Position numbers and translations under genes: made by a program
Source: an uncultured Christensenellaceae bacterium
GTDB taxonomy: Bacteria > Bacillota > Clostridia > Christensenellales > Borkfalkiaceae
DNA: 55,154 nt
NCBI GenBank assembly: GCA_910587005.1
Contig: CAJULB010000007.1
Span: 1-55,154, forward strand
Reading direction: 5' to 3'
The notes under the pieces: generated by a model
Databases searched by the model: none
The model's input: only the letters and a program-made list of their open reading frames with translations
Told to the model about the DNA's origin: nothing
Shown here: positions 32,978 to 41,767 of the stretch, piece after piece
How positions within the stretch are numbered: position 1 is the stretch's first letter
How the letters are laid out: every line of letters begins with the position of its first letter

Positions 32978-35100
32978 TGAAAATTTTAAAAAGAGTTATT
33001 CCTGCGGCGCTTTGCGTTGCCGTTTGCTGCGGCGCAACGCTTGCGGGCTGTAAAAATACGGACAAGCCCGACGGTAAAGGCGTAAATTTCAAGCCCGCCG
33101 TAACAATGAAGGAGCTTTCCGAAGAGGAGTACGTCAACAAGACCTTGGGCGGGCTTCTGGGGCAGTTTGCGGGCTTTTTAAGCGGTTACGAGTTTGTATG
33201 GTACGGCCCCGACCCGTATATCGGAATGCCTGAAAGCTGGTTTGAATTTTTAAACGGCCCGTATGCGGGAAATTTCGAACACTTTACCCCGCCCGACGCT
33301 TACCGTTACGACAGGCTGCGCATAAACGAGCAGACGGGCTTAAACGAGGTGTGGTCGGACGACGATTATCATATCGACATATTCAACCAGCTGATTATAG
33401 ACGAGTTCGGCACTTCGAGCTACGCCGTAAAGGAAGCGTGGAAAAAGTACAACGTAGGCGACTGGGGCGGAGGCGACGAGGCTATGCGGCTTATCAATTC
33501 CGCGGATATGCTTGCGCCGTATACGGGAACAATCGAAGCGGGCAACCGCTACGGCTGGTGTACGGAAGCGTATATAGAAAACGAAACTTTGGGAATGGAC
33601 GCGGCGGGTATGCCCAACACGGCGACTGCGCTTGTGGATACATTCGCTTCCAATGTGGGATATTTCAATTCCGTAGTATGGGCTAAGTTTTATGCGGCAA
33701 TGTATTCTATTGCATACTTCGAAAACGATATAGTCACGGTTATGCAAAAGGCTTCGGCTACGCTTCCCGAAGGTTCTTACCCGAAGGTTATTTACGATAA
33801 GGCGTTCGAGCTGTACGAACAGTATCCGAACGATTATAAGACCGCGGCGCAGACGCTTGCGGAGTACAGAAGAATGCTGTACAGACTTGACAATATTCAG
33901 ACAGACCCGGATATTAACGGCGGGTTTGCAATTTTAAGCTGGCTTTACGGTAAAAATTCTTATCTGGATACCTGTAAGTATTCTTCGATAATCGGCTACG
34001 ACGGCGACTGTACGGCGGCAATCTGCGTAGGCGTTATGGGCGTTTTAAAGGGCTTTAAGCCGGAAAACGAGGAATATCAGGCGCTTAACGATACTATCTA
34101 CTACAACGGCGAGGGCGCTTATTACAACGACGACGGTTCGCGTTACAGCGGAGCGGTGTATCAGGCGCGCATAAAGGGCGACAATTACCCCGAAACGCAG
34201 AAAATCGACGATATAGTTGCGCTTTTCAAAAAGAACTTTGAAAAAATTCTTATTGAAAACGGAGGAGAGAAAAAGGACGGTAAATATTTAATACCGACAA
34301 CCGAGCTTATCGGTGACAGGTCGCTTCTGTTTGAAAATTACGACGCCGAAAACAGAGATACTACCTCTTTCAAAAGCAAAAACGGCAAATTCGAGTGCAT
34401 TGTAGAGAGCGAAAACGGCAACACGCACTCGGGCTACGGCGCGTTTAAGCTTACCAACACCAAAGAGGGCGAAGCGTACCACACGTTCGATAATCTTGTA
34501 AAGGGCAGGACGTACAGACTTTCCGTCTACGTTAAAACGGGCGCGGGAACGCAGGTTTCGCTGTTTGCAAGGGATAAAAAAGACCAGACTCAGGAAATTA
34601 CGTTTGCAAACGTAATTTCGCTTATTAACAAGGAATTTATTTTCGAGGCTACCGACAAGAGCATGGACGTAGGTTTTAAATTCGCGTCCTCGGCAACCAA
34701 CGGCGAAAGCGTTATTTTCGACGATTTTATGCTTGAAGAAGTGCAAAGGGAAGTCTTATCCGTAGCGTCGGACCAAAGTCTTAAACTTGCTAACGACGGC
34801 TATCTTAAAACAATCAAAAAACCCGACGGTGTAAAGGCGGGCGAAGAGGTTGTAATTTCGGTACAGTACAGAAGCTACGCGGGCAATTCGTTTCCTTGCG
34901 CAATTTACCGAAACTCCAACATATTCGGCGGTGTAATGGCTTCAAACACAAGCAAAAACGCGGCTTCGGGGTATGCGTATCTTGAAATTCCGTACGTATT
35001 CGAAAAGGATTCCGACGCTATTCAGCTTAAATTCGAAGGTTACAGAATATATATCGGCGAAATTACGGTTTACCGTAAAACGCAGTATATGTTCAGATAA
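32977..35100 (+). CDS. Lipoprotein with ADP-ribosylglycohydrolase-like domain
   Basis: 707 residues. Signal peptide with lipobox LAGC. Residues about 45-430 look like the ADP-ribosylglycohydrolase (DraG) fold: LGGLLGQFAGFLSGYE, WSDDDYHIDI, and GYDGDCTAAICVGVMGVLKG, which matches the GGDTDTTAA metal-binding motif with Gly replacing one Asp/Thr position. Two beta-sandwich modules follow, one containing FDNLVKGRTYRLSVYVKTG. A membrane-anchored, outward-facing member inside a sugar operon suggests it cleaves a glycosidic bond in the external glycan rather than ADP-ribose on proteins. The catalytic role is inferred. Confidence 0.7.
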   Translation: MKILKRVIPAALCVAVCCGATLAGCKNTDKPDGKGVNFKPAVTMKELSEEEYVNKTLGGLLGQFAGFLSGYEFVWYGPDPYIGMPESWFEFLNGPYAGNFEHFTPPDAYRYDRLRINEQTGLNEVWSDDDYHIDIFNQLIIDEFGTSSYAVKEAWKKYNVGDWGGGDEAMRLINSADMLAPYTGTIEAGNRYGWCTEAYIENETLGMDAAGMPNTATALVDTFASNVGYFNSVVWAKFYAAMYSIAYFENDIVTVMQKASATLPEGSYPKVIYDKAFELYEQYPNDYKTAAQTLAEYRRMLYRLDNIQTDPDINGGFAILSWLYGKNSYLDTCKYSSIIGYDGDCTAAICVGVMGVLKGFKPENEEYQALNDTIYYNGEGAYYNDDGSRYSGAVYQARIKGDNYPETQKIDDIVALFKKNFEKILIENGGEKKDGKYLIPTTELIGDRSLLFENYDAENRDTTSFKSKNGKFECIVESENGNTHSGYGAFKLTNTKEGEAYHTFDNLVKGRTYRLSVYVKTGAGTQVSLFARDKKDQTQEITFANVISLINKEFIFEATDKSMDVGFKFASSATNGESVIFDDFMLEEVQREVLSVASDQSLKLANDGYLKTIKKPDGVKAGEEVVISVQYRSYAGNSFPCAIYRNSNIFGGVMASNTSKNAASGYAYLEIPYVFEKDSDAIQLKFEGYRIYIGEITVYRKTQYMFR

Positions 35101-35109
35101 GGGGAACAT

Positions 35110-36573
35110 ATGGGCATATCTAAGGAAGAAAAAGAACTTATAAAATCGCAAAACGAGGAGATTAAGCGTCAGCAGAAGCTTATACGCGAGCAGTATAATC
35201 AGATGCTGATTGACGAGGATAATCGGCGCAAGCAACCTAAAAACGCGCCCGAAAACGCTTATATTTCCTTGCAGGGCGTTAACAAGGTTTACGAAAATTA
35301 CGTTCAGGCGGTTTTCGATTTTAATCTTGACATACAGGAGCACGAGCTGATTGTTTTTGTAGGACCTTCGGGCTGCGGAAAATCCACAACCCTGCGTATG
35401 ATTGCGGGATTAGAGGAAATAACCACGGGCGATTTGTATATCGACGGGGTATACTGCAACGAAAAAACGGCAAAGGAAAGGGATATTGCGATGGTTTTTC
35501 AGAACTACGCATTGTATCCGCATATGACCGTATATGAAAATCTTGCGTTCGGCTTGCAGACGAGAAAGTACAGCAAGGAAGAAATTGACGAACGCGTTAA
35601 ACGCGCGGCGGAAATTTTGCAGATAACCGAATACCTGCAAAGGCGCCCCAAGGAGCTTTCGGGCGGGCAGATGCAAAGGGTTGCGCTCGGCAGGGCGATT
35701 GTAAGGGAAGCAAAGGTCTTTTTAATGGACGAACCGCTTTCCAACCTCGATGCTAAGTTGCGCGTTTCAATGCGCAGTGAAATTATTAATCTTCACAAAA
35801 AAATCAACGCAACAACTATTTACGTCACTCACGACCAGACGGAAGCTATGACTATGGCTTCGAGAATAGTCGTAATGAAAAAGGGTTACGTTCAGCAAAT
35901 CGGCACGCCCGAGGAGGTGTATACAAATCCCGCGAATACGTTCGTTGCAACGTTTATAGGCGCGCCAGCAATGAACCTTATAGACTGCCGTTACTGCAAC
36001 GGCAAGCTCGTGTTTGAAAACGGCTTTGAAATAGCTTTGGACAAACGGCAGATTGCCGCGCACGACGATTTTTATAAGGCGCGCATTGCGGAAACGGAAA
36101 AGCTTATTGCCGACAAGGACTATGAAAAGCCCGATATGAACGTTCTTTTAACGCTTCATAAGGAAAAATTCAGTTTTAAAAAGCTAATTTTAAAGCTTTT
36201 GGGTAAAAACCGAGAAAGCGTAAAAATAAAGACTCCGCAGGACAAGCTGGAAGAATTGCAGGCGCTTTCGGAAGAATACAAAAAATGTCTTTCGGGCGAA
36301 CATACGGTAACTTTCGGTATCCGTCCGGAGGATATTTGCGAAAACGCGGAAATTTCTTCGTCGGTGAAAAAGTCGGAAAAGCTTTCGCTTAACGTCAATT
36401 TGGCCGAGCTTTTGGGAAGCGAATACCACATTCATATGCGTCTCGGCAGTCACGAAATTATTGCAAAGTGCAAGGTTGCAAGGCATATTCAGGACAATAC
36501 GGACTTTGAGTTTGTGTTCGATTTAAACAAAATGCACTTGTTCGATAAAATCAGTACTAAATCTGTTTTTTAA
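35110..36573 (+). CDS. Sugar importer ATPase (MsmX/UgpC type) with extra segments
   Basis: 487 residues, about 110 longer than usual. ATPase motifs are complete: Walker A GPSGCGKST, signature LSGGQMQR, Walker B VFLMDEP, H-loop THDQTEAM. The N-terminus carries a charged helical extension of about 50 residues before the ATPase domain. The C-terminal regulatory (TOBE) domain is split by a lysine/glutamate-rich helical insertion of about 90 residues, before FGIRPEDI. It energises the upstream importer. The extensions could mediate contacts with other partners. ATG 35110 follows AAGGGG. Confidence 0.9.
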   Translation: MGISKEEKELIKSQNEEIKRQQKLIREQYNQMLIDEDNRRKQPKNAPENAYISLQGVNKVYENYVQAVFDFNLDIQEHELIVFVGPSGCGKSTTLRMIAGLEEITTGDLYIDGVYCNEKTAKERDIAMVFQNYALYPHMTVYENLAFGLQTRKYSKEEIDERVKRAAEILQITEYLQRRPKELSGGQMQRVALGRAIVREAKVFLMDEPLSNLDAKLRVSMRSEIINLHKKINATTIYVTHDQTEAMTMASRIVVMKKGYVQQIGTPEEVYTNPANTFVATFIGAPAMNLIDCRYCNGKLVFENGFEIALDKRQIAAHDDFYKARIAETEKLIADKDYEKPDMNVLLTLHKEKFSFKKLILKLLGKNRESVKIKTPQDKLEELQALSEEYKKCLSGEHTVTFGIRPEDICENAEISSSVKKSEKLSLNVNLAELLGSEYHIHMRLGSHEIIAKCKVARHIQDNTDFEFVFDLNKMHLFDKISTKSVF

Positions 36574-36603
36574 AAAAAATTTATACAATTCGGGGGTTAA
36601 AAA

Positions 36604-38244
36604 ATGAAAGCTAAAAAATTGTTGCTTTCCGTAACCGTTGCGGGACTTATGCTTTGCGGCGCTGCCGCGTGCAAGCCCGCTCACGTACATAATTACGGAG
36701 GGTGGATAGACGAAACGGGCGCAACCTGTTCCGATGCGGGAACGCTCGGGCATTACCATTGCGACGGTTGCGGAAAGAATTTCGGCGCGGATTACGGCGA
36801 GCTTAGTGATATTGTCATTTCCGCGACGGGACAGCACGGTTTTACTGAAAAAATCGTGCAAGATAAATATCTTGCAACAGCGGCGACGTGTTCCGCCGCC
36901 GCTGAATATTATTATTCGTGCGCCGTTTGCGGCGCTAAGGGCGAAGAAACCTTTACCGACGGCGAGCCTTCCGACCATACATACGATACCGAAAACTGGG
37001 AATACGATAGCGTCGGACACTGGCGCTCGGCAACTTGCGGACACGAACTGACGAAAGACTACGCAGAACACACGTTGGTGCTTTCAGCTGACGAAACCGA
37101 AAAAACCTGCCTTTGCGGTTATACGCTGGATATGGTGACTTCGCTTGCAACGCCCTCGGGCTTTGCGTACGCGGACGGAAAAATCACGTTCGGCGCGGTA
37201 AAATTCGCAACCTCATATGATATTGAAATTTTAAAGGGGCAAACGGTAATTAAAACCGGCAACACGGCTGTTGCCGAATACGACATAACCGCGCTCAATC
37301 TTGCGGCGGGTGAATATACCTTTACTGCGGTTGCAAATTACAAAGCGGTTAAGTCGGAAAAAGCAACTTTCGCTTTCAGTGTGCTTGCGGTTGACGGTAA
37401 CGTGCTTCTTGAAGCGGAGGACGCCGCTCTCAACAGAAACCATATCTCTTATGACGGTGTAGCGCACGGCGGCGCGTACGCGCTTGCAATAGACGATTGC
37501 GGTCAGGGCTTGTATTTCCGTTACTATGCATATGAAGCCGCGGAAAAGGCGGTGGAGGTAAGATATTCCACTGCAAACGCAGGCTCGTTTATGAAGTTTT
37601 ATGTTAACGGCGCATATCAGAAGGACGTTGTTTTCAGCGAGAACACGGGCTGGTTCGGCGATAGCAAAACAAGCGCAACCGCTTCGGTTACTCTGAACTT
37701 TACGCAGGGATGGAACGAAATTTATCTTGTTAAAATCGGTACGGACGCGGATACTCCCGCATACGGCGGAAACGCGCAGATTGACTACATTAAAATTATA
37801 GGAAGCGGTAAGCAGTACGATTTATCCGGCTTTGATTTGTCAGGCAACAGCTATAAGCTTGAAGCGGAGTGCGCGCAGTGGCATTGGGCTGATAACAGAC
37901 GTCCCGCTTTCTGGGGCGACAAATTTTCGCTCGGCTACGGGCTTGGCGATATGAAAACCGGCGATTGGTTTAAAGTCAGCTTTAAGGTTGCCGAAAGCGG
38001 AACGTATAAAATTCAGTTAGGCTTCGGCGGTCCCGCGGAAGGCAGGCAGTTTAATGTTTCCGTCAACGGCGGAAGTGAAACCGTAAGAACTTATACGGGC
38101 GCAGGCGATTGGGATAACGTTATTCTTGACGGAGGGTTTACCGCAGAGCTTACCGCGGGCGAATTGCAGACGATAGAATTTAAAAAGGTCAACGACGACT
38201 GGATTAATATCGACTATGTGTTGATTACGAGAGTTGCCGATTAA
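36604..38244 (+). CDS. Lipoprotein with Cys-rich repeats and glycan-binding modules
   Basis: 546 residues. Signal peptide with a probable lipobox ending AAAC (Cys 24). Residues 25-185 contain three Cys/His-rich repeats (CDGCGKNFG, CAVCGAKG, CLCGYT) of the kind seen in Clostridia surface proteins. A fibronectin-like domain and two CBM6/35-like sandwiches follow (VLLEAEDAALN and YKLEAECAQWH), clearly related to the first gene of the operon at 26925. Last gene of the operon, followed by a strong terminator. Likely binds glycan at the cell surface. Confidence 0.75.
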   Translation: MKAKKLLLSVTVAGLMLCGAAACKPAHVHNYGGWIDETGATCSDAGTLGHYHCDGCGKNFGADYGELSDIVISATGQHGFTEKIVQDKYLATAATCSAAAEYYYSCAVCGAKGEETFTDGEPSDHTYDTENWEYDSVGHWRSATCGHELTKDYAEHTLVLSADETEKTCLCGYTLDMVTSLATPSGFAYADGKITFGAVKFATSYDIEILKGQTVIKTGNTAVAEYDITALNLAAGEYTFTAVANYKAVKSEKATFAFSVLAVDGNVLLEAEDAALNRNHISYDGVAHGGAYALAIDDCGQGLYFRYYAYEAAEKAVEVRYSTANAGSFMKFYVNGAYQKDVVFSENTGWFGDSKTSATASVTLNFTQGWNEIYLVKIGTDADTPAYGGNAQIDYIKIIGSGKQYDLSGFDLSGNSYKLEAECAQWHWADNRRPAFWGDKFSLGYGLGDMKTGDWFKVSFKVAESGTYKIQLGFGGPAEGRQFNVSVNGGSETVRTYTGAGDWDNVILDGGFTAELTAGELQTIEFKKVNDDWINIDYVLITRVAD

Positions 38245-38263
38245 TATTTAACAGAAATTAAAA

Positions 38264-38296
38264 GCAGCGGTTGCGTTACGCAACCGCTGCTTTTTT
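38264..38296 (+). terminator. Terminator of the glycan operon
   Basis: GCAGCGGTTGCG and CGCAACCGCTGC form a perfect 12-bp stem, followed by six T. Confidence 0.9.
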
Positions 38297-38304
38297 AACA
38301 TAAT

Positions 38305-38532
38305 TCAATTTTCAATATTTGTTTTGAAACCGCTTTCGTCCTCTAACCCAAGCAGATAGTCAGCAGAAACTTCAAAAAATACCGCACACTTTCTGATTGC
38401 CGTTTCGGTAGGTTCAGCCTGATTGTTTATCCATTTGGAAACAGCGCGTTGAGAGTAGCCTATTTTAGCGGCAAGCTCGGCTTGTGACAAGTTTTTTTCT
38501 TTTAATAAAGTTTTAATTATCTCACCAAACAC
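38305..38532 (-). CDS. XRE-family repressor of module 1
   Basis: 75 residues. One helix-turn-helix (LSQAELAAKIGYSQRAVSKWINNQAEP) and a C-terminal tail FFEVSADYLLGLEDESG. The tail is almost identical to that of two XRE genes at the right end of the window (53746 and 54171). The GTG at 38532 coincides with the predicted transcription start; TTG at 38538 abuts the -10 box. The three 14-bp palindromes between this gene and the Cys-rich gene at 38626 are the likely binding sites. Divergent layout and operator positions imply repression of both genes. Confidence 0.85.
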   Translation of the reverse strand: MFGEIIKTLLKEKNLSQAELAAKIGYSQRAVSKWINNQAEPTETAIRKCAVFFEVSADYLLGLEDESGFKTNIEN

Positions 38533-38543
38533 ACTCAAATTAT

Positions 38544-38608
38544 AGAACTTTATTTCTAAAATTTGTTGACATAGAATTATAGTTCTGATAAAATAGAATT
38601 ATAATTCT
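38544..38608. promoter_or_regulatory. Module 1 promoter with three AGAA-N6-TTCT operators
   Basis: Rightward promoter TTGACA (38566-38571), 17-nt spacer, TAAAAT (38589-38594). Operators: AGAACTTTATTTCT (38544-38557), AGAATTATAGTTCT (38573-38586, filling the spacer) and AGAATTATAATTCT (38595-38608, perfect palindrome at the start site). The spacing of the first two is 29 bp. The leftward -10 TATAAT is at 38539-38544. Confidence 0.85.
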
Positions 38609-38625
38609 GAATAAGGAAAAAAATT

Positions 38626-38796
38626 ATGAAACTGAAAAGTTCTTGCGAGGAGTGCATCTATTTTGAAAGGCACTATGCGAAAATAGACGGGAAATTTCAG
38701 GCGATAGGTTGCGGGCATTGCGTAAACAGTTTGGTTCCGCCGAAAAAACGGAGAAAGTGCCCTAACTTAAAAAACTGTAAACTGTTTATGCGGTAA
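38626..38796 (+). CDS. 56-aa Cys-rich (zinc-ribbon-like) protein, copy 1
   Basis: 56 residues behind AAGGAA. Cysteines at 7, 10, 29, 32, 45 and 51 (CEEC, CGHC and two singles) suggest one or two bound zinc ions; a basic patch PPKKRRK lies at 39-44. It is 75 percent identical (42 of 56 residues) to a second copy at 54490, and both stand opposite XRE repressor genes. No signal peptide or membrane segment. I know similar short Cys-rich proteins from Clostridia but no function. The strict repressor control suggests an inducible response. Confidence 0.85.
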   Translation: MKLKSSCEECIYFERHYAKIDGKFQAIGCGHCVNSLVPPKKRRKCPNLKNCKLFMR

Positions 38797-38815
38797 ACTT
38801 ATAATCACAAAAAGC

Positions 38816-38846
38816 CCGCCCCGATTGCTTTACGCAATCGGGGCGG
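38816..38846. terminator. Shared terminator, Cys-rich gene and pgcA
   Basis: CCGCCCCGATTGC pairs with GCAATCGGGGCGG. The minus-strand tail contains GGGCTTTTTGTG. Confidence 0.75.
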
Positions 38847-38863
38847 TCTTATATATTTTCAAC

Positions 38864-40582
38864 TTATTTGATAATCTCTTTAACGGCGGTCTGCATTTTT
38901 TCAAGCGCGCTTTCGGCGTCCGCCTTGTTGCGCGATTTAACCGAGAAGTAAATTTTAAGCTTAGGCTCGGTGCCCGAAGGGCGCACGCAGATAAAGCTTC
39001 CGTTTTCCAGCTCGTAATAAACGCAGTTCGTAAGGGGAGAGCCTATTTCGCTCTGCTTGCCCGTGGCAACGTCGGTTTTGAGGTTTTTAGAATAATCGCG
39101 CACCGCCGTTACGTTGTAAATATCGAAGTTGGTCACGGGGTTGACTTTAAGTCCGTCCACGACCGCGTTCATATCCTTCATAGCGTTCAATCCCTTGAAA
39201 GGAATGGAAATATTGCAGTCGAGAACATATCCGTATGTATCGTAAATTTCCTGCAGGCGCTGGAATACCGTTTTGCCGATAGAAGTATAATAGCAAACCA
39301 TCTCGGCGGTCAGCATAGACGCAACAACCGCGTCCTTGTCGCGCGCGTGCGTTCCGCGAAGATAACCGCAACTCTCTTCAAAGCCGAAAACGTAAGTGTG
39401 CTCGTGCGTCTTTTCCCAGATTTTTATTTTTTCGCCGATAAACTTAAAGCCTACGGGCACTTCGAATAAAGTTACGCCGAATTTATCGCAAATCGCTTTC
39501 GCCATTCCTGTGGTTACGAACGATTTTACAACCGCCGCGTTTGCGGGAAGCGCGTTTTCTTCGTGAAGTCTGGTTAAAATATAGTCTAAAAGCAGTATGC
39601 CTACCTGATTTCCGCTTAACGCTTCGAACTCGCCGTCCTTGTTTTTAACGGCAACGCCCAGTCTGTCGCTGTCGGGGTCGGTTCCGAAAACAACCGTCGC
39701 GCCTATTCTTTCCGCGTACTTTATGCCGAGGGATAACGTTTCCTTGAACTCGGGGTTGGGTACTTCAACGGTGGAAAATTCCACGTCGCGCATTTTCTGT
39801 TCTTCGACGACGGTCGCGTTTACGCCTATTTTTTTGAGGATGGTTGTTACGGGTACGTATCCCGAGCCGTGCACGGGCGTGTAAACCAGCTTTAAATCTT
39901 TTCCGCATTGCTTAACCGCTTTTTTGGAAAGCGTAAGGCGGGTTAATTCTTTGTAATATTTTTTGTCCACCTTAGAGGGAACGGCTTTGATAAACTTTTT
40001 CCGCTGTTCGGCAGTGGGGGCGGGGGAGTTTAAGAAGTCCTCTATTTTCTGAATAAAGCCTACCACAACGCCGGTGTCCTCGGGGCTCATCTGCGCGCCG
40101 TCCTCGCCGTATACCTTATAGCCGTTGTACTGTTTGGGATTGTGCGAGGCGGTTATCATAATTCCCGCAACAGTCTTTAAACAGCGCACCGCAAATGAAA
40201 GCATGGGCACGGGGTGAACCTCGTCGAAAACATAAGCGGTTATGTCGTTTGCGGCAAGCACCTCCGCGGCGGCCGCGGCGAATGCTTCGCTTTTAAGGCG
40301 GGTATCGTAGGAAATAACCACGCCGCGCTTCATTGCGCCCTCGCCCAGTGTTTTAATAAATTCCGCAAGTCCCTGCGTTGCGCGCTTAACGGTGTATACG
40401 TTCATCATATTCGTGCCGTAGCCTATAATTCCGCGCATGCCCGCCGTGCCGAATTCAAGTTCTGCGCCGAAGCGGTATTCTATTTCTTCTTTATTGTCTT
40501 TTATTTTTTCAAGCTCGGCGCGGGCTTCCGCGTTTAAACGCTTGTCGCTTGTCCATGTGTTATAGGTTTCAAGGTATCCCAT
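38864..40582 (-). CDS. pgcA: Phosphoglucomutase/phosphomannomutase-family enzyme
   Basis: 572 residues, the length of the alpha-D-phosphohexomutase subgroup related to PgcA. Motifs: ELEFGTAGMRGIIG near residue 43, active-site serine loop GIMITASHNPKQYNGYKVY, metal loop FGTDPDSDRLGVAV, sugar loop GFEESCGYL, phosphate loop RPSGTEPKLKIYF. It interconverts hexose-1- and hexose-6-phosphates, linking imported sugars to glycolysis and to cell-wall precursors. Start ATG follows AAGGAG and a good promoter (TTGACG 40618-40623, TATAAA 40595-40600, 17-nt spacer). Confidence 0.92.
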   Translation of the reverse strand: MGYLETYNTWTSDKRLNAEARAELEKIKDNKEEIEYRFGAELEFGTAGMRGIIGYGTNMMNVYTVKRATQGLAEFIKTLGEGAMKRGVVISYDTRLKSEAFAAAAAEVLAANDITAYVFDEVHPVPMLSFAVRCLKTVAGIMITASHNPKQYNGYKVYGEDGAQMSPEDTGVVVGFIQKIEDFLNSPAPTAEQRKKFIKAVPSKVDKKYYKELTRLTLSKKAVKQCGKDLKLVYTPVHGSGYVPVTTILKKIGVNATVVEEQKMRDVEFSTVEVPNPEFKETLSLGIKYAERIGATVVFGTDPDSDRLGVAVKNKDGEFEALSGNQVGILLLDYILTRLHEENALPANAAVVKSFVTTGMAKAICDKFGVTLFEVPVGFKFIGEKIKIWEKTHEHTYVFGFEESCGYLRGTHARDKDAVVASMLTAEMVCYYTSIGKTVFQRLQEIYDTYGYVLDCNISIPFKGLNAMKDMNAVVDGLKVNPVTNFDIYNVTAVRDYSKNLKTDVATGKQSEIGSPLTNCVYYELENGSFICVRPSGTEPKLKIYFSVKSRNKADAESALEKMQTAVKEIIK

Positions 40583-40594
40583 AATTTTCTCCTT

Positions 40595-40623
40595 TTTATA
40601 TGATATATCGCGGTTAACGTCAA
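40595..40623 (-). promoter_or_regulatory. pgcA promoter
   Basis: Minus strand: TTGACG (40618-40623), 17-nt spacer, TATAAA (40595-40600), just before the Shine-Dalgarno AAGGAG. Confidence 0.7.
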
Positions 40624-40733
40624 TATACCTTACATAATTATATATAAAAAAAATGCAGTTGTAAAGAGTGAATTTTAAAAAAACGCAACTAATTTTTCAA
40701 ATATTTCAAAAACAGCCGTTTATTGCGAAAAAA

Positions 40734-40762
40734 ACGGCGGACAGCCTTATAACGTCCGCCGT
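40734..40762 (-). terminator. Terminator of the rdgB operon
   Basis: ACGGCGGAC and GTCCGCCGT form the stem; on the minus strand it is followed by TTTTTTTCG. Confidence 0.8.
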
Positions 40763-40779
40763 AAATGTTATATTTAAAA

Positions 40780-41742
40780 TCAATCGTCCTCGCCGCGGAA
40801 AAATTCTTCGCGGGTGAGCGCGTGCTCTTTCGCGGGCTTTATAATCGTGTTTTTGTCTACAAAATATTTGATTTCCTCGCGGTCGTAGTAGTTTACGAAC
40901 TCAAAGCTGATAAGTATAAGATAGCTTGCGGGGACGGTGATAAGCAGTCCCGTGCCAAGCGTGCATATGAACGCCGCAACGTTCAGTCCTATAATTATAA
41001 GCCCTATTACAAGGAAGTTTGAAAGCACGCTGAATGTGCCCTTGTTTTTGCGTGAAAAGGTGTATTTAAGCGCGGCGCCGTACTTCGCTTTTCCGCGGAT
41101 AACGGAGGGCAGAAAATCGGCGGTGAAAGTCATTTTGACCGCAATGGAAATAATTATTATCAGCACAAACAAGAATATGCACACTAAAAACGGAAGAAAG
41201 CTGTTCAGCAGAAAGAAGATAAAAAAGAACATTCCCGCGCCTATAATCATGTCGTATAAAATAGACAGGGGCACATATATGGCGGCGTAAATGCACGCGG
41301 ACTTTAAATTTTTGATAAGCGTGCCGAAGAACGGCGCGTTTGAGCGGAGCGACATTTTATCGTTTATAACCGAAGCCGCCGCATAGTTGCCCAAAGCCGC
41401 AAACCAGTTGGCGACAACGTATACAAGCAACAGCAACAGTCCGCTTAGAACAACCTGCGTGGTTTTTTCGCTGAAAAGACGCAAAAGTTCGTGATATGTG
41501 CTCACTATTTCCTCGCGGAAGCCTGCCATGCTTTCAAGGTTGCCGTTTAAAAGACTTAAAATAAATTCGCGAACGTTTTCCAGAAGCCAGTTAAGCTCGG
41601 GCAGGAGGGTGCGGATAAGCGGTGAAAGTCCGAAGTAAAGAATTATCCCCGAAACAGCCGTAATAACCAGCCTGTACAAAAGCTGTTTATACGTCACCGA
41701 AAAGTTGTCTACAAATACGTTGAAGGTGTGTTTAAATTTCAT
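40780..41742 (-). CDS. Multi-pass membrane protein, unknown
   Basis: 320 residues with about six hydrophobic segments: an N-terminal pair around residues 25-45 and 95-115, then long segments near 150-215 and 245-280. The C-terminal 40 residues are hydrophilic and acidic (EEFFRGEDD). I do not recognise the family; it superficially resembles DUF975/DUF4013-type membrane proteins. Last gene of a probable three-gene operon rdgB-phosphodiesterase-this gene (25-nt gap to the previous stop). Start ATG 41742 is preceded only by a weak GGA. Confidence 0.6.
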   Translation of the reverse strand: MKFKHTFNVFVDNFSVTYKQLLYRLVITAVSGIILYFGLSPLIRTLLPELNWLLENVREFILSLLNGNLESMAGFREEIVSTYHELLRLFSEKTTQVVLSGLLLLLVYVVANWFAALGNYAAASVINDKMSLRSNAPFFGTLIKNLKSACIYAAIYVPLSILYDMIIGAGMFFFIFFLLNSFLPFLVCIFLFVLIIIISIAVKMTFTADFLPSVIRGKAKYGAALKYTFSRKNKGTFSVLSNFLVIGLIIIGLNVAAFICTLGTGLLITVPASYLILISFEFVNYYDREEIKYFVDKNTIIKPAKEHALTREEFFRGEDD

Positions 41743-41767
41743 TTCCGTTTAAATTGCCCCCTGTATA

